From IMG/VR virus record IMGVR_UViG_3300034524_000084, positions 1-64,000 of that record: a stretch of 64,000 bases of DNA; one strand, given 5' to 3'. The notes under the pieces are model-generated. The model did no database searches. It saw only the letters and a program-made list of their open reading frames with translations, and was not told where the DNA came from. A program made the position numbers and the translations under genes. This document shows positions 8,670 through 16,209 of the stretch, piece after piece; positions within the stretch are counted from its first letter, which is position 1; each line of letters opens with the position of its first letter. This DNA is from a virus.

Positions 8670-8819
8670 ATGAGCGAAAAAGAAAAAGAAAGAATACATC
8701 GAGAGATTCAAGAGCTTTCTTTAAAAATAAAGGAAGCTCTTGAGGAAAATGATGAAGACTATTATTATTATTTAATAGAAAAAAGAGAAATTTTATATTA
8801 TTTATTGGAGGAGGAATAA
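8670..8819 (+). CDS. Hypothetical acidic helical peptide, 49 aa
   Basis: AAAGGAGGA then ATG at 8670. The product begins MSEKEKERIHREIQELSLKI and is a highly charged probable coiled coil with a YYYY run and an EEE tail that doubles as the ribosome site of the next gene. Contains an 11-bp hairpin (8709-8742, one G-U pair). First gene of a two-gene unit with 8824. Confidence 0.6.
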   Translation: MSEKEKERIHREIQELSLKIKEALEENDEDYYYYLIEKREILYYLLEEE

Positions 8820-8823
8820 AGAA

Positions 8824-9081
8824 ATGAAAGGAAAATTTTTTGTTGTCAGAGAATTTATACCCTTCAAGAAAGGGTATAAATTCCATGTTGTTGCGACTGA
8901 ACAGGCGAATAACATGCGCCATTGGAGTTATACTCATATGGCATCTTTTTATCGAAAAGAAGATGCCGAGGAGTATGCGGAGTTAATGACAGAAAAATAT
9001 AAAAATTATATGTCTCCTGCATTTTATATACAAGATGCAGAAGGTGGAGAGAGTGCTATCGGTTATTATTGTAAAGATTGA
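8824..9081 (+). CDS. Hypothetical early protein, 85 aa
   Basis: The ribosome site is supplied by the end of the preceding gene (GGAGGAGG). Plan resembles the 8303 product (FFVVREFIPFKKGYKFHVVA then DAEEYAELM). The coding strand carries a perfect 14-bp stem at 8851-8883, an 8-bp stem at 8940-8967 and a 6-bp stem at 9017-9040. Function unknown. Confidence 0.65.
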   Translation: MKGKFFVVREFIPFKKGYKFHVVATEQANNMRHWSYTHMASFYRKEDAEEYAELMTEKYKNYMSPAFYIQDAEGGESAIGYYCKD

Positions 9082-9108
9082 GCGGTATTAAATACCGCTT
9101 ATTTTTTT
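9079..9108 (+). terminator. Terminator of the 8824 gene
   Basis: AGCGGTA/TACCGCT stem directly after the TGA stop, then a T-run. The following gap to 9476 contains three TATAACAG motifs and the 9412 promoter, with no ORF I trust. Confidence 0.8.
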
Positions 9109-9411
9109 ATGTTTTTTTAAAAAATAATTATTATTAATAAAAAGTAAATTTTAATGCTATTAATTTCCATTCCACTATGGTTAGATTAAATTTATAACAG
9201 CAAGCACTTTATAGTTAACTATATAACAGTTAATCTTTAAATTATCAAAAAATGTAAACGATTGATTTTGAACTATAACAGCTTTACAAATTTAAGTCGA
9301 TGTTTATTATGTTTTATATTTTTATATATTTATATAAACATTTTATATAGGTAATTATTATTGTTAGAAAATTCTTAATATAAAAACTTCAATTTTTTTA
9401 ATAAAAATATA

Positions 9412-9440
9412 TTGACAAGTAAGAGTAATAATGATATAAT
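9412..9440 (+). promoter_or_regulatory. Early promoter for 9477
   Basis: TTGACA 9412-9417, TATAAT 9435-9440, spacer 17; TATAACAG follows the -10 box. Confidence 0.85.
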
Positions 9441-9476
9441 TATAACAGGACAAAAAAATAAAGAAGGAGGTATAAA

Positions 9477-9815
9477 ATGAAACGTTTAACTTCTTTTAAG
9501 CGCATAAAACCTTGTGACAGAAACAGGAACTATGAAGAAATAAAAAAGGTAACATCTGATAAGTTATACAAAAAAATGAAGGAATATTTTACAAAATACA
9601 CTTATGTGATACTAAATGAGTTTGAAAGAGCTAATCCTGACAAGATTCTGGAAGAATTTGCCATAGAAGAACTACCAGACATTAACATAAAGGAGGTGGC
9701 AGTTGGTTTAAGTGGAGGGGATTATAACATTTTATACATTCTGAAGAAAAGTATATCCCTAAAAGAATTTATGAAGTTTTATAAAATGTTACATGAGTCA
9801 CATTACAAGAAATAA
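9477..9815 (+). CDS. Hypothetical early protein, 112 aa
   Basis: GAAGGAGG before the ATG. Basic N-terminus (KRLTSFKRIKPCDRNRNYEE) then a mixed helical body ending KFYKMLHESHYKK. No motif recognised; no terminator seen, and the next unit has its own promoter. Confidence 0.6.
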   Translation: MKRLTSFKRIKPCDRNRNYEEIKKVTSDKLYKKMKEYFTKYTYVILNEFERANPDKILEEFAIEELPDINIKEVAVGLSGGDYNILYILKKSISLKEFMKFYKMLHESHYKK

Positions 9816-9887
9816 AACAAGAGATTTTTTTAAATATAACAGCAAAATTATTAGAAAATTTAAAATATAAAAACTTTATTTTTTCTC

Positions 9888-9916
9888 TTGACAAATAAAC
9901 TTAATAATGATATAAT
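9888..9916 (+). promoter_or_regulatory. Early promoter for 9950
   Basis: TTGACA 9888-9893, TATAAT 9911-9916, spacer 17. The upstream block from ATAACAG through ATTATTAGAAAATTT to AACTTT nearly repeats the one before the 8608 promoter. Confidence 0.85.
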
Positions 9917-9949
9917 TAAATTAGAAAATTTAAGGAGGAGGAATAAAAA

Positions 9950-10333
9950 ATGTTGACAGTTAAGGATATTTTAGATTGGGGAGAGTTAGATGTACAGGTA
10001 TTAGAAAATTGGCTAAATGTAGCTGAAAAATTTGGAATCACATTAGACGAAATAAAAGAAGAACTAGAGCATGAGGAAATGGACAAAACTGATATTAACA
10101 GCTGGTATTATATGACAATGTATTTGATAACAGAAGCAATAACAGATGAAATATTTGAAGTCGTAGATGGCGATGAAAGGATTATGGAAAAGGCTAACAA
10201 ATTAACATTTAATTTTGAACCTTACATTAATTGCATGGATTCTCATTTTAACAATATTCTTGATGAAGTAGATTTTACAAAAGACAAAGAAGAAATTGTC
10301 AATGAAGTTATTGAAAAATTAGAAAGAAATTAA
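9950..10333 (+). CDS. Hypothetical acidic protein, 127 aa
   Basis: GGAGGAGG before the ATG. Strongly acidic throughout (for example ELEHEEMDKTDINSW and DEVDFTKDKEEIVNEVI). Acidic small early phage proteins can act as DNA mimics, but nothing here proves that. No membrane segment. Confidence 0.6.
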   Translation: MLTVKDILDWGELDVQVLENWLNVAEKFGITLDEIKEELEHEEMDKTDINSWYYMTMYLITEAITDEIFEVVDGDERIMEKANKLTFNFEPYINCMDSHFNNILDEVDFTKDKEEIVNEVIEKLERN

Positions 10334-10335
10334 TT

Positions 10336-10377
10336 TTCATAACAGGGCAGGGCTTATGCCTTGTCCTGTTATAACAG
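10336..10377 (+). repeat. Near-perfect 15-bp palindrome bounded by ATAACAG
   Basis: ATAACAGGGCAGGGC pairs with GCCTTGTCCTGTTAT, two of the 15 pairs being G-U in plus-strand RNA. The right arm contains the only clear reverse-oriented ATAACAG I noticed among the early genes, and a forward copy follows at once. No T-run follows, so it may be an operator or processing site rather than a terminator. Confidence 0.65.
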
Positions 10378-10508
10378 AAGTTTTAGGGTACTTATAAAGG
10401 GTTAAAATAAACACGGAGGATTTGTATAACCTACTTGTTAAAATTCAAAATAATTGGGAATATATAACAGCACAAGATTAAAAAAATAAAAAAAGAGGAG
10501 GTTAAATT

Positions 10509-10820
10509 ATGTCAAGAAGGTTAACTTTTGAATACATAGCTGATAATAGATTTAAGAATTATTGGGGAGAAAATGGATTTGACTATTTGGAAAACTTAGA
10601 CAAAAAATTAAAAGAAGTATTATCAAAATATGATTGTTTACAATTAGAAGAAACAAATCCGAGAGTTATTCATTTTCCAGGAGATCCAAGTATTGGGGAG
10701 CCACCAAACGTGCAAATTAGAAAAAAGTATTATATAACAAAAATAGGAAGAAAATTAACATGGGATGATGTTTATGAGCTAATAAACAGTGTAAAAGCTC
10801 CAGTATATAAATTTATATAA
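10509..10820 (+). CDS. Hypothetical early protein, 103 aa
   Basis: GAGGAGG before the ATG; no promoter immediately upstream, so probably read from an upstream start. A mid-protein segment (FPGDPSIGEPPNVQIRKKYY) is Gly/Pro-rich. Function unknown. Confidence 0.6.
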   Translation: MSRRLTFEYIADNRFKNYWGENGFDYLENLDKKLKEVLSKYDCLQLEETNPRVIHFPGDPSIGEPPNVQIRKKYYITKIGRKLTWDDVYELINSVKAPVYKFI

Positions 10821-10842
10821 ATTAAAAAAGGGAGGGTTTAAA

Positions 10843-11004
10843 ATGTCTTTGAAAACTTACACAAGAAAAAGCAAGGATTTAATAGTAAGAATGGGAATAA
10901 ATAACGTAACAAAAAAGAAAAACTACAAAAAATTTTATAACAGATATAACAGAAGGAAAACGAGAGAAGAAATAAAAAATATAATGAAGGAGGTATTAGT
11001 ATGA
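10843..11004 (+). CDS. Hypothetical very basic peptide, 53 aa
   Basis: GGGAGGG then ATG at 10843; the stop overlaps the next ATG (ATGA at 11001), so the two are translationally coupled. Product begins MSLKTYTRKSKDLIVRMG, with a cluster YKKFYNRYNRRKTR, and is likely nucleic-acid binding by charge. Two TATAACAG-type motifs encode part of this basic cluster. Confidence 0.6.
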   Translation: MSLKTYTRKSKDLIVRMGINNVTKKKNYKKFYNRYNRRKTREEIKNIMKEVLV

Positions 11005-11351
11005 TAACTATAAAAGAAATAAAAACTAACGAATATCCCACAAGGTATGTAGCTTTCAAAAATCCCACCTATTTTGTGGAAAATATTAGTCCACAAAATA
11101 GAGGAGGATATGAATTTGCAGTTTATTATGAGCCTTACCAAAATAAGGAATATCCACATATAACAGATGGTATATATATCGAAATAGTGTCTTATCAAGG
11201 CAAAAAAATTTTATTGGATTGTCATTTAACAATACCTAACAAAAATAGGCAACAGAAAGGTTTTACAAAGCTATATAACAGCTATAAAGAAGCCAAACAA
11301 GAGGCTTTTAAGTGGCTTGAAGAAGCGCATAAATTTTTACAAGAAGTTTAA
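11001..11351 (+). CDS. Hypothetical early protein, 116 aa
   Basis: Coupled to 10843 by an ATGA overlap, ribosome site AAGGAGG. Beta-rich N-terminal half and helical C-terminus (KEAKQEAFKWLEEAHKFL). Contains a perfect 11-bp coding hairpin (11070-11080 with 11090-11100). Function unknown. Confidence 0.65.
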   Translation: MITIKEIKTNEYPTRYVAFKNPTYFVENISPQNRGGYEFAVYYEPYQNKEYPHITDGIYIEIVSYQGKKILLDCHLTIPNKNRQQKGFTKLYNSYKEAKQEAFKWLEEAHKFLQEV

Positions 11352-11370
11352 TAGATTTTTTAAAAAACAC

Positions 11371-11399
11371 TTGACAAATGATAAAGATAATGATATAAT
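11371..11399 (+). promoter_or_regulatory. Early promoter for 11432
   Basis: TTGACA 11371-11376, TATAAT 11394-11399, spacer 17. Confidence 0.85.
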
Positions 11400-11431
11400 T
11401 AAATTAGAAATTAAAAAAGGAGGAATTAAAA

Positions 11432-11947
11432 ATGGTAAAAGTAAGAATTCCAGGTTATAACAGACAGGAAGGCTACAGAGTCTTTGAGGTTTTAGATAGG
11501 GATGAGGTAGAAAAAATTTTGGACGAATTAGACCCCACAGACATTTGGGATATGACTTATGATGAAGGTGATGGTTATAGTTTTTCAGGAACGGCTTATA
11601 CTTACTTGGATGCAAGGGATGGGACATTACATACTGCTTGGTTACAGCAAAATACGACAGAACACCCATGGGATTCATTTTACAAAATTATCCTCTGTAG
11701 TATGGAAACAGGGGATAATTGGTGGGATTTTATGACACCAGATGAGCTATTAGACTGGGACGAACAAAGAGAGTTTTTAGATTATGATGGTACACTTGAA
11801 GAGTTTATTATGGAAAAGTATGGAGAAGAAGAATTGCAAAACAGAATAGAGAATGCAAAGGATTATTGGGCTTATGAGTTTAATTTTGATTGGGACTATA
11901 TAAAAGAACAGTTAGATTATCTTTACAGCTTTATTATAGAGGACTGA
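11432..11947 (+). CDS. Hypothetical strongly acidic protein, 171 aa
   Basis: AGGAGG before the ATG. Very rich in Asp, Glu, Trp and Tyr, with a WDMTYDEGDGYSF segment and a C-terminal FNFDWDYIKEQLDYLYSF. The acidic, aromatic composition resembles antirestriction-type DNA mimics (for example ArdA) in general character, but I see no specific signature. Contains a 10-bp coding hairpin with one U-G pair (11688-11718). Confidence 0.65.
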   Translation: MVKVRIPGYNRQEGYRVFEVLDRDEVEKILDELDPTDIWDMTYDEGDGYSFSGTAYTYLDARDGTLHTAWLQQNTTEHPWDSFYKIILCSMETGDNWWDFMTPDELLDWDEQREFLDYDGTLEEFIMEKYGEEELQNRIENAKDYWAYEFNFDWDYIKEQLDYLYSFIIED

Positions 11948-11966
11948 AAAGTCCTCTATTTTATTC
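11938..11966 (+). terminator. Terminator of the 11432 gene
   Basis: AGAGGACT/AGTCCTCT stem with the TGA stop in the loop and a short T-rich tail; the same design as at 8007. Confidence 0.75.
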
Positions 11967-12036
11967 ATAACAGCAGATATATTTTAATTGCATAAATTAT
12001 TTAAACATTTTTAATTTAAAGACTTTAATTTTATTC

Positions 12037-12065
12037 TTGACAAATAAAATTAATAATGCTATAAT
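12037..12065 (+). promoter_or_regulatory. Early promoter for the 12108-13.5 kb genes
   Basis: TTGACA 12037-12042, TATAAT 12060-12065, spacer 17. Confidence 0.8.
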
Positions 12066-12107
12066 TAGTATAGAATAAAAAACAAATTATTAAGGAGGAG
12101 ATTAAAA

Positions 12108-12304
12108 ATGTTAACAAAAAACAAAAAGAATTATTAATACAATTGGCTAATCTTATAGCTGAAATTCAGAATGAAATAGACGTGCAATATGAACAATATA
12201 ATGACATAAAATTTGCGGCAACTATAGAATACATTTTTAATAACAGCGATGATTTTTTAGTTATGCATAAAGTTATTGAAAGGATATTAAGAGAGGAGGA
12301 ATAA
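12108..12304 (+). pseudogene. Small gene with -1 frameshift at a slippery A-run
   Basis: AAGGAGGAG and ATG at 12108 read MLTKNKKNY then stop. The -1 frame continues QKELLIQLANLIAEIQNEID and on to the TAA at 12304, giving about 65 residues. The shift point is A AAA AAC, a canonical -1 slippery heptamer in the correct phase. Alternatives are a one-base loss in a six-A run (mutation or sequencing error), as seen in four other genes here. Predicted product is helical and acidic. Confidence 0.6.
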
Positions 12305-12308
12305 TGAA

Positions 12309-12509
12309 ATGGATAAAGAAATTATCAAAGCTTTTGAGGAATTTAAAAATTCAAGTATTAGTTTTGCCGAAGTAATTTTAAAGCACAATTTAGATAGAGA
12401 GAATAATTTTTGGGAAAACTATCCATTTAATAAAGATTTTGCAGAAATTGTAGATGATATAATTGATTGGTATAATACCATTTTTAACGAAAAGGAGGAG
12501 ATAAAATGA
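12309..12509 (+). CDS. Hypothetical acidic protein, 66 aa
   Basis: Start at 12309 with GAGGAGG upstream. Acidic, helical, with WENYPFNKDFAEIVDDIIDW. Its last codons serve as the ribosome site of the next gene, with an ATGA overlap. Confidence 0.6.
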   Translation: MDKEIIKAFEEFKNSSISFAEVILKHNLDRENNFWENYPFNKDFAEIVDDIIDWYNTIFNEKEEIK

Positions 12510-12604
12510 AAATTTTAAGTGTGTTAGGTGAATTATTTACTTTGATTTTAGGAATGTTTACAATTTATTTGTGGGTATGTATTTTAGCAGTTACATTAAA
12601 ATAA
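12506..12604 (+). CDS. Single-pass membrane peptide, 32 aa
   Basis: ATG at 12506 overlaps the preceding TGA, with AAAGGAGGAG upstream. The peptide begins MKILSVLGELFTLILGMF and is one continuous hydrophobic segment. Too short for family assignment; small early phage membrane peptides often modify host physiology. Confidence 0.55.
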   Translation: MKILSVLGELFTLILGMFTIYLWVCILAVTLK

Positions 12605-12619
12605 TAAGGAGGTATTGGT

Positions 12620-13486
12620 ATGAAAATAACATTATATACTAATTATTTAGCTATTTCGGGAATAGACATAAAATATACTTTCGATTTAGATACATTAGAA
12701 GGGACAAAAGAATTTGTAGACTATCAGGAAGGAATAGTAAAAACCGATATTATAACAGAAAAAGACAAGGAAATAATCAAAGCTGAATTGGATAATATAG
12801 AATTTCAACACAAAATCCAAGAAGCAAAAGAGATGAATAAAAAGAGTATAAAATTATCATTTTATAAATCTCCTGAAAAACATTTTGAAGAAAAATTAGA
12901 AGGGGCTAAAGAAAAATTGAAAAAAGACCTGTTTAACATGGTTGCAGAAATTGAAAGGGAAGTCCAATATCCATTTCAGTATAATAATTTAATAATTATT
13001 AGAGATAAAATTAATAATAATAAATTTTTTAAAGACCATATAACAGTTGAGCAATTACAGTTATTAGAAAACAAAATAAAACAAGCTAAAAAGATTAAGG
13101 AAGAGTATGAATATAAACACGAGATTATATTTAGTGTTAAACAAGATAATAATAACAGTATATTTTGTTATATGGATAGTAGCGGTTATTATTATCTTGT
13201 AACACAAAGACAGTATAAAACTAAAGCTATAACAGAATTATTTAGACAATTACTTACACAAGAAGGTTATATAATAACAGACAATGAATTAACATTGCTT
13301 GATTATTATATATATAGAGAGACAAAGAAAAATATTGAAATAACAAGGATTGAATTAGAAAGAATGAGACAAGGCAAACAAATGCCATATATTATATATC
13401 AAGAAATAGGAGACAGAATGTTAAAGAAGATTTTTGACCCGTTATTGATAAACGAAAATTATAATGATATAATAACAGTAAATTAA
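12620..13486 (+). CDS. Hypothetical protein, 288 aa
   Basis: AAGGAGG before the ATG. Lys/Glu-rich, probably coiled-coil in residues 45-170, then a more globular C-terminal half (YYYLVTQRQYKTKAITELF). No catalytic motif recognised. Five ATAACAG copies sit inside the gene, in two reading frames (ATA ACA and AAT AAC AG). Confidence 0.65.
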   Translation: MKITLYTNYLAISGIDIKYTFDLDTLEGTKEFVDYQEGIVKTDIITEKDKEIIKAELDNIEFQHKIQEAKEMNKKSIKLSFYKSPEKHFEEKLEGAKEKLKKDLFNMVAEIEREVQYPFQYNNLIIIRDKINNNKFFKDHITVEQLQLLENKIKQAKKIKEEYEYKHEIIFSVKQDNNNSIFCYMDSSGYYYLVTQRQYKTKAITELFRQLLTQEGYIITDNELTLLDYYIYRETKKNIEITRIELERMRQGKQMPYIIYQEIGDRMLKKIFDPLLINENYNDIITVN

Positions 13487-13508
13487 ATTTAAAATGGAGG
13501 GGATTATT

Positions 13509-13940
13509 GTGGATAAAGATATTATTGAGTTATGGGAAAAGAATAAACACAAGCTAAGAGAATATTTTGCTACTCATGAACAAAGCCTTTATCCTGATTA
13601 CGAAAGTTTGGTTAAGTTAATTGTAAAATTTATACTTAATGATGAGGGTAGTCTTGAAGAATATGACGCAGACAATATAACAGTTATTACTAATGGGGAT
13701 TATCAAGGAATACTTATATTTATTATCCCTAAAGATATGTATTATCCTACAGAGGAAGACTTTTTGGTAACATATGTATATTATGGTAGTTGTGAAGCGT
13801 GTGATGTATTAAAAGGTATAAGATATGCTTATTATGATGATGCTTATTATGATGATGATAGTGTACCTAATCAAGAACAAATTGAAGATTATATGACTTT
13901 ATGTTTGCATATTATTCAACATATGAAAAAATTGTATTAA
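13509..13940 (+). CDS. Hypothetical acidic protein, 143 aa
   Basis: I choose the GTG at 13509, seven bases after GGAGGGG; the ATG at 13494 is part of that ribosome site. Acidic, with a C-terminal YYDDAYYDDDSVPNQEQ run and CEAC in the middle. Function unknown. Confidence 0.6.
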   Translation: MDKDIIELWEKNKHKLREYFATHEQSLYPDYESLVKLIVKFILNDEGSLEEYDADNITVITNGDYQGILIFIIPKDMYYPTEEDFLVTYVYYGSCEACDVLKGIRYAYYDDAYYDDDSVPNQEQIEDYMTLCLHIIQHMKKLY

Positions 13941-13951
13941 GGAGGGATATT

Positions 13952-14122
13952 ATGAATTTACAAGAATTAGAAAAAGAATTAAAAATTTGGGAGGATTATT
14001 TTAAAAAATCCTCCCAGTATTTGAAACCTGATGAGATAAGATATAGTTACAATTTCATGCAATATAACAAAATAAAAGAAATGATACAAAAACTTAAAGG
14101 AGAGGAAAACAATGGAGCATAA
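13952..14122 (+). CDS. Hypothetical helical protein, 56 aa
   Basis: ATG at 13952 behind AAGGAGGG; the longer frame from 13901 lies inside the previous gene. Helical, LQELEKELKIWEDYF start. Contains an inverted repeat GGGAGGATT/AATCCTCCC at about 13990-14016. Overlaps the next ATG. Confidence 0.6.
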   Translation: MNLQELEKELKIWEDYFKKSSQYLKPDEIRYSYNFMQYNKIKEMIQKLKGEENNGA

Positions 14123-14471
14123 TAGTATAACAGCAAAAATGGTAGAGACTTTCCTGAAAAAGACATATAACAGAATTAAAAAGGATGCTTTGTATGTTAT
14201 GCAATATTATTCGCAATATCCAACACTTATAAATGATTATTACAAGTTATTGGGTATGTATTCTGACAGATTGTGGAATTTACATAGTTGGGTGAAGAAG
14301 GTTGACAATACCGCAAAGTTACAAGAGCTTTTAAGGTCTTACGATAGAGAATATAAAATATTTAAAAATATGGAAAAAGATGAGTTTTTATATAGTGATT
14401 TAGCTGACTGGTATGAAGATATTATTATTGGTTTAGAAAAAATTATGCAAAATTTTTCTAAAGAGTATTGA
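14112..14471 (+). CDS. Hypothetical protein, 119 aa
   Basis: The ribosome site lies in the end of the previous gene (GGAGAGG), start ATG at 14112. All-helical appearance, rich in Tyr and Trp. Two TATAACAG motifs near its 5' end. Function unknown. Confidence 0.6.
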   Translation: MEHNSITAKMVETFLKKTYNRIKKDALYVMQYYSQYPTLINDYYKLLGMYSDRLWNLHSWVKKVDNTAKLQELLRSYDREYKIFKNMEKDEFLYSDLADWYEDIIIGLEKIMQNFSKEY

Positions 14472-14517
14472 CATTATAAGAATAACGATTTATAATAATG
14501 CAAAAGGAGGAGATATT

Positions 14518-14703
14518 ATGACTATAACAGCTTTCAATAAGTTTATGCAAGATTTAAAAAATTTTGTTAATAAAATGAATGAAAATAATATACCTAAAAA
14601 TGAGCAAAAAATTTTGTTAAAGCACTATATAACAATATATAACATTCAACATAACAGTAAAATAAATTTAAATAAAAATAATATTGATTTATTAGTAGGA
14701 TAA
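14518..14703 (+). CDS. Hypothetical protein, 61 aa
   Basis: AAGGAGGAG before the ATG. Asn/Lys-rich, helical; no motif. TATAACAG overlaps codons 2-4. Confidence 0.55.
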   Translation: MTITAFNKFMQDLKNFVNKMNENNIPKNEQKILLKHYITIYNIQHNSKINLNKNNIDLLVG

Positions 14704-14715
14704 GGAGGATTAGTT

Positions 14716-14973
14716 ATGGAGGAATTAAAAAACTTGATTAATATGTTTAATAGCATATTAGACCAATTAATAGAATTACAAGAAATACAAAGAAAGATAA
14801 ATGAGGCTATAAGCTTTGAAAGTGAATTTGATGATAATGGGTATGAAATAGTTAAAGCTTTAGTGATAGATAAAAATAAAATAGAAAAACTTGTAAAAAT
14901 ACACATGACTTTTAGTGAAGATTATGAATATTTAGAAGATAAGATTAAAGAAATGCCAGTAATTTGGAGATAA
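14716..14973 (+). CDS. Hypothetical coiled-coil protein, 85 aa
   Basis: AAGGAGG before the ATG. Heptad-like N-terminal region (LINMFNSILDQLIELQEIQR). Immediately precedes the clamp gene with only 12 nt between, so the two are probably co-transcribed. Confidence 0.6.
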   Translation: MEELKNLINMFNSILDQLIELQEIQRKINEAISFESEFDDNGYEIVKALVIDKNKIEKLVKIHMTFSEDYEYLEDKIKEMPVIWR

Positions 14974-14985
14974 GGAGGAGATAAT

Positions 14986-16116
14986 ATGAGATTTAAAGTA
15001 AATAAAATAGAGTTAGAAAAAGCTTTAAATGTTGTTAAGGAGGGATTAGGAAAAACATATCCTATTTTGAAAAATGTACTTATAACAGTGGATAATGGAA
15101 AGATAATAAAATTTACTGCATTTAACTTAAAAGAAATGGTGAGTTATACCATTATTTCTAATATTTCTAAAGATTTAGAAGATGGAGCAGTTGTGGTTGA
15201 TTTAAAAGAGTTGTTAGATATAGTAAAAACTTTGCCTAATATAGAATTAGAAGCATTTATAGAAGATAACAGATTTATAATACAATATAATGATTCTCAA
15301 ATACAGATAGCTATTAATTTAAGTCCTGAAGAATATCCAATGAGCATTCATGTTGTTGATATAGATAATACATTTGATATAACAGTAGAAAATTTACAGA
15401 GTGCTATAGACAAAGTAATATTTGCAGTGGATAAGGCAGGAAAGTATACATCAAGACCAGTATTACAAGGTGTTTTATTTGATATAACAGATGATACGAT
15501 AAATATAGTGGGTTCAGACGGGTATAGGATGGCATTATATCAAACAAAAATAAATTGTAATATTGGGATAGATACCCAATTAGTTATACCTGCTAAATTA
15601 TTAGAAAAAATTTATAAAGTTATAAAGTTAACTAAATATAAAGGAGATATAGAGGTTTATTATAACAGCAAAAATATATCATTCTATACGGAAGAATTTG
15701 AGGTGAGCGGTTATTTGGTGGATGGAAAATATTTTGACTATAAGGCAGTATTGCCAAAAGAGTTTAATACTAAGCTAATAGTTAATAAAAAAGATTTTGA
15801 AAGTATGCTCAAAAGAATGAAGGCTATACCTTCAACAAAAGAAATGCCAATGGCAAAAATTATAACAGACAATAATAAAATTTACATACATTCCCACAAT
15901 GGAACTATGAGTTTAATTGAAAATATGCCAGCTAAAATAACAGGTGATAAAGTGGAGATAGCTTTTAGGGTGGCTTATATTCTTGATTATTTAAAGAAAG
16001 TTGGTACTAAAGAGGTGGTAATAAATATTGTGAATTCAAATTCACCAGTTATTTTAGAGGAAACTAATGACAATGAAAAATATCAATATTTAGTTATGCC
16101 AGTAGCTTTAAATTAA
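14986..16116 (+). CDS. dnaN: DNA polymerase III beta subunit (sliding clamp)
   Basis: At 376 aa this matches the length of bacterial DnaN, which forms a ring dimer that tethers the polymerase. Family features: the N-terminal MRFKVNKIELEKALNVV start, the central GSDGYRMALYQ strand-turn typical of DnaN, and a C-terminus YLVMPVALN in place of the usual MPMRL. The phage also encodes its own DnaE polymerase, DnaB helicase, primase and SSB 16-22 kb downstream, so the clamp likely serves that replisome. No clamp loader is visible in the window, so the host loader is presumably used. AAGGAGGAG precedes the ATG. Confidence 0.92.
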   Translation: MRFKVNKIELEKALNVVKEGLGKTYPILKNVLITVDNGKIIKFTAFNLKEMVSYTIISNISKDLEDGAVVVDLKELLDIVKTLPNIELEAFIEDNRFIIQYNDSQIQIAINLSPEEYPMSIHVVDIDNTFDITVENLQSAIDKVIFAVDKAGKYTSRPVLQGVLFDITDDTINIVGSDGYRMALYQTKINCNIGIDTQLVIPAKLLEKIYKVIKLTKYKGDIEVYYNSKNISFYTEEFEVSGYLVDGKYFDYKAVLPKEFNTKLIVNKKDFESMLKRMKAIPSTKEMPMAKIITDNNKIYIHSHNGTMSLIENMPAKITGDKVEIAFRVAYILDYLKKVGTKEVVINIVNSNSPVILEETNDNEKYQYLVMPVALN

Positions 16117-16209
16117 CATAATACATATAACAGCAAAGGAGGTATGGTTATGAGTCCATGAAATATAAATAATAATAACAAATGAATGGCAATTTAAGGG
16201 GGACAACGA

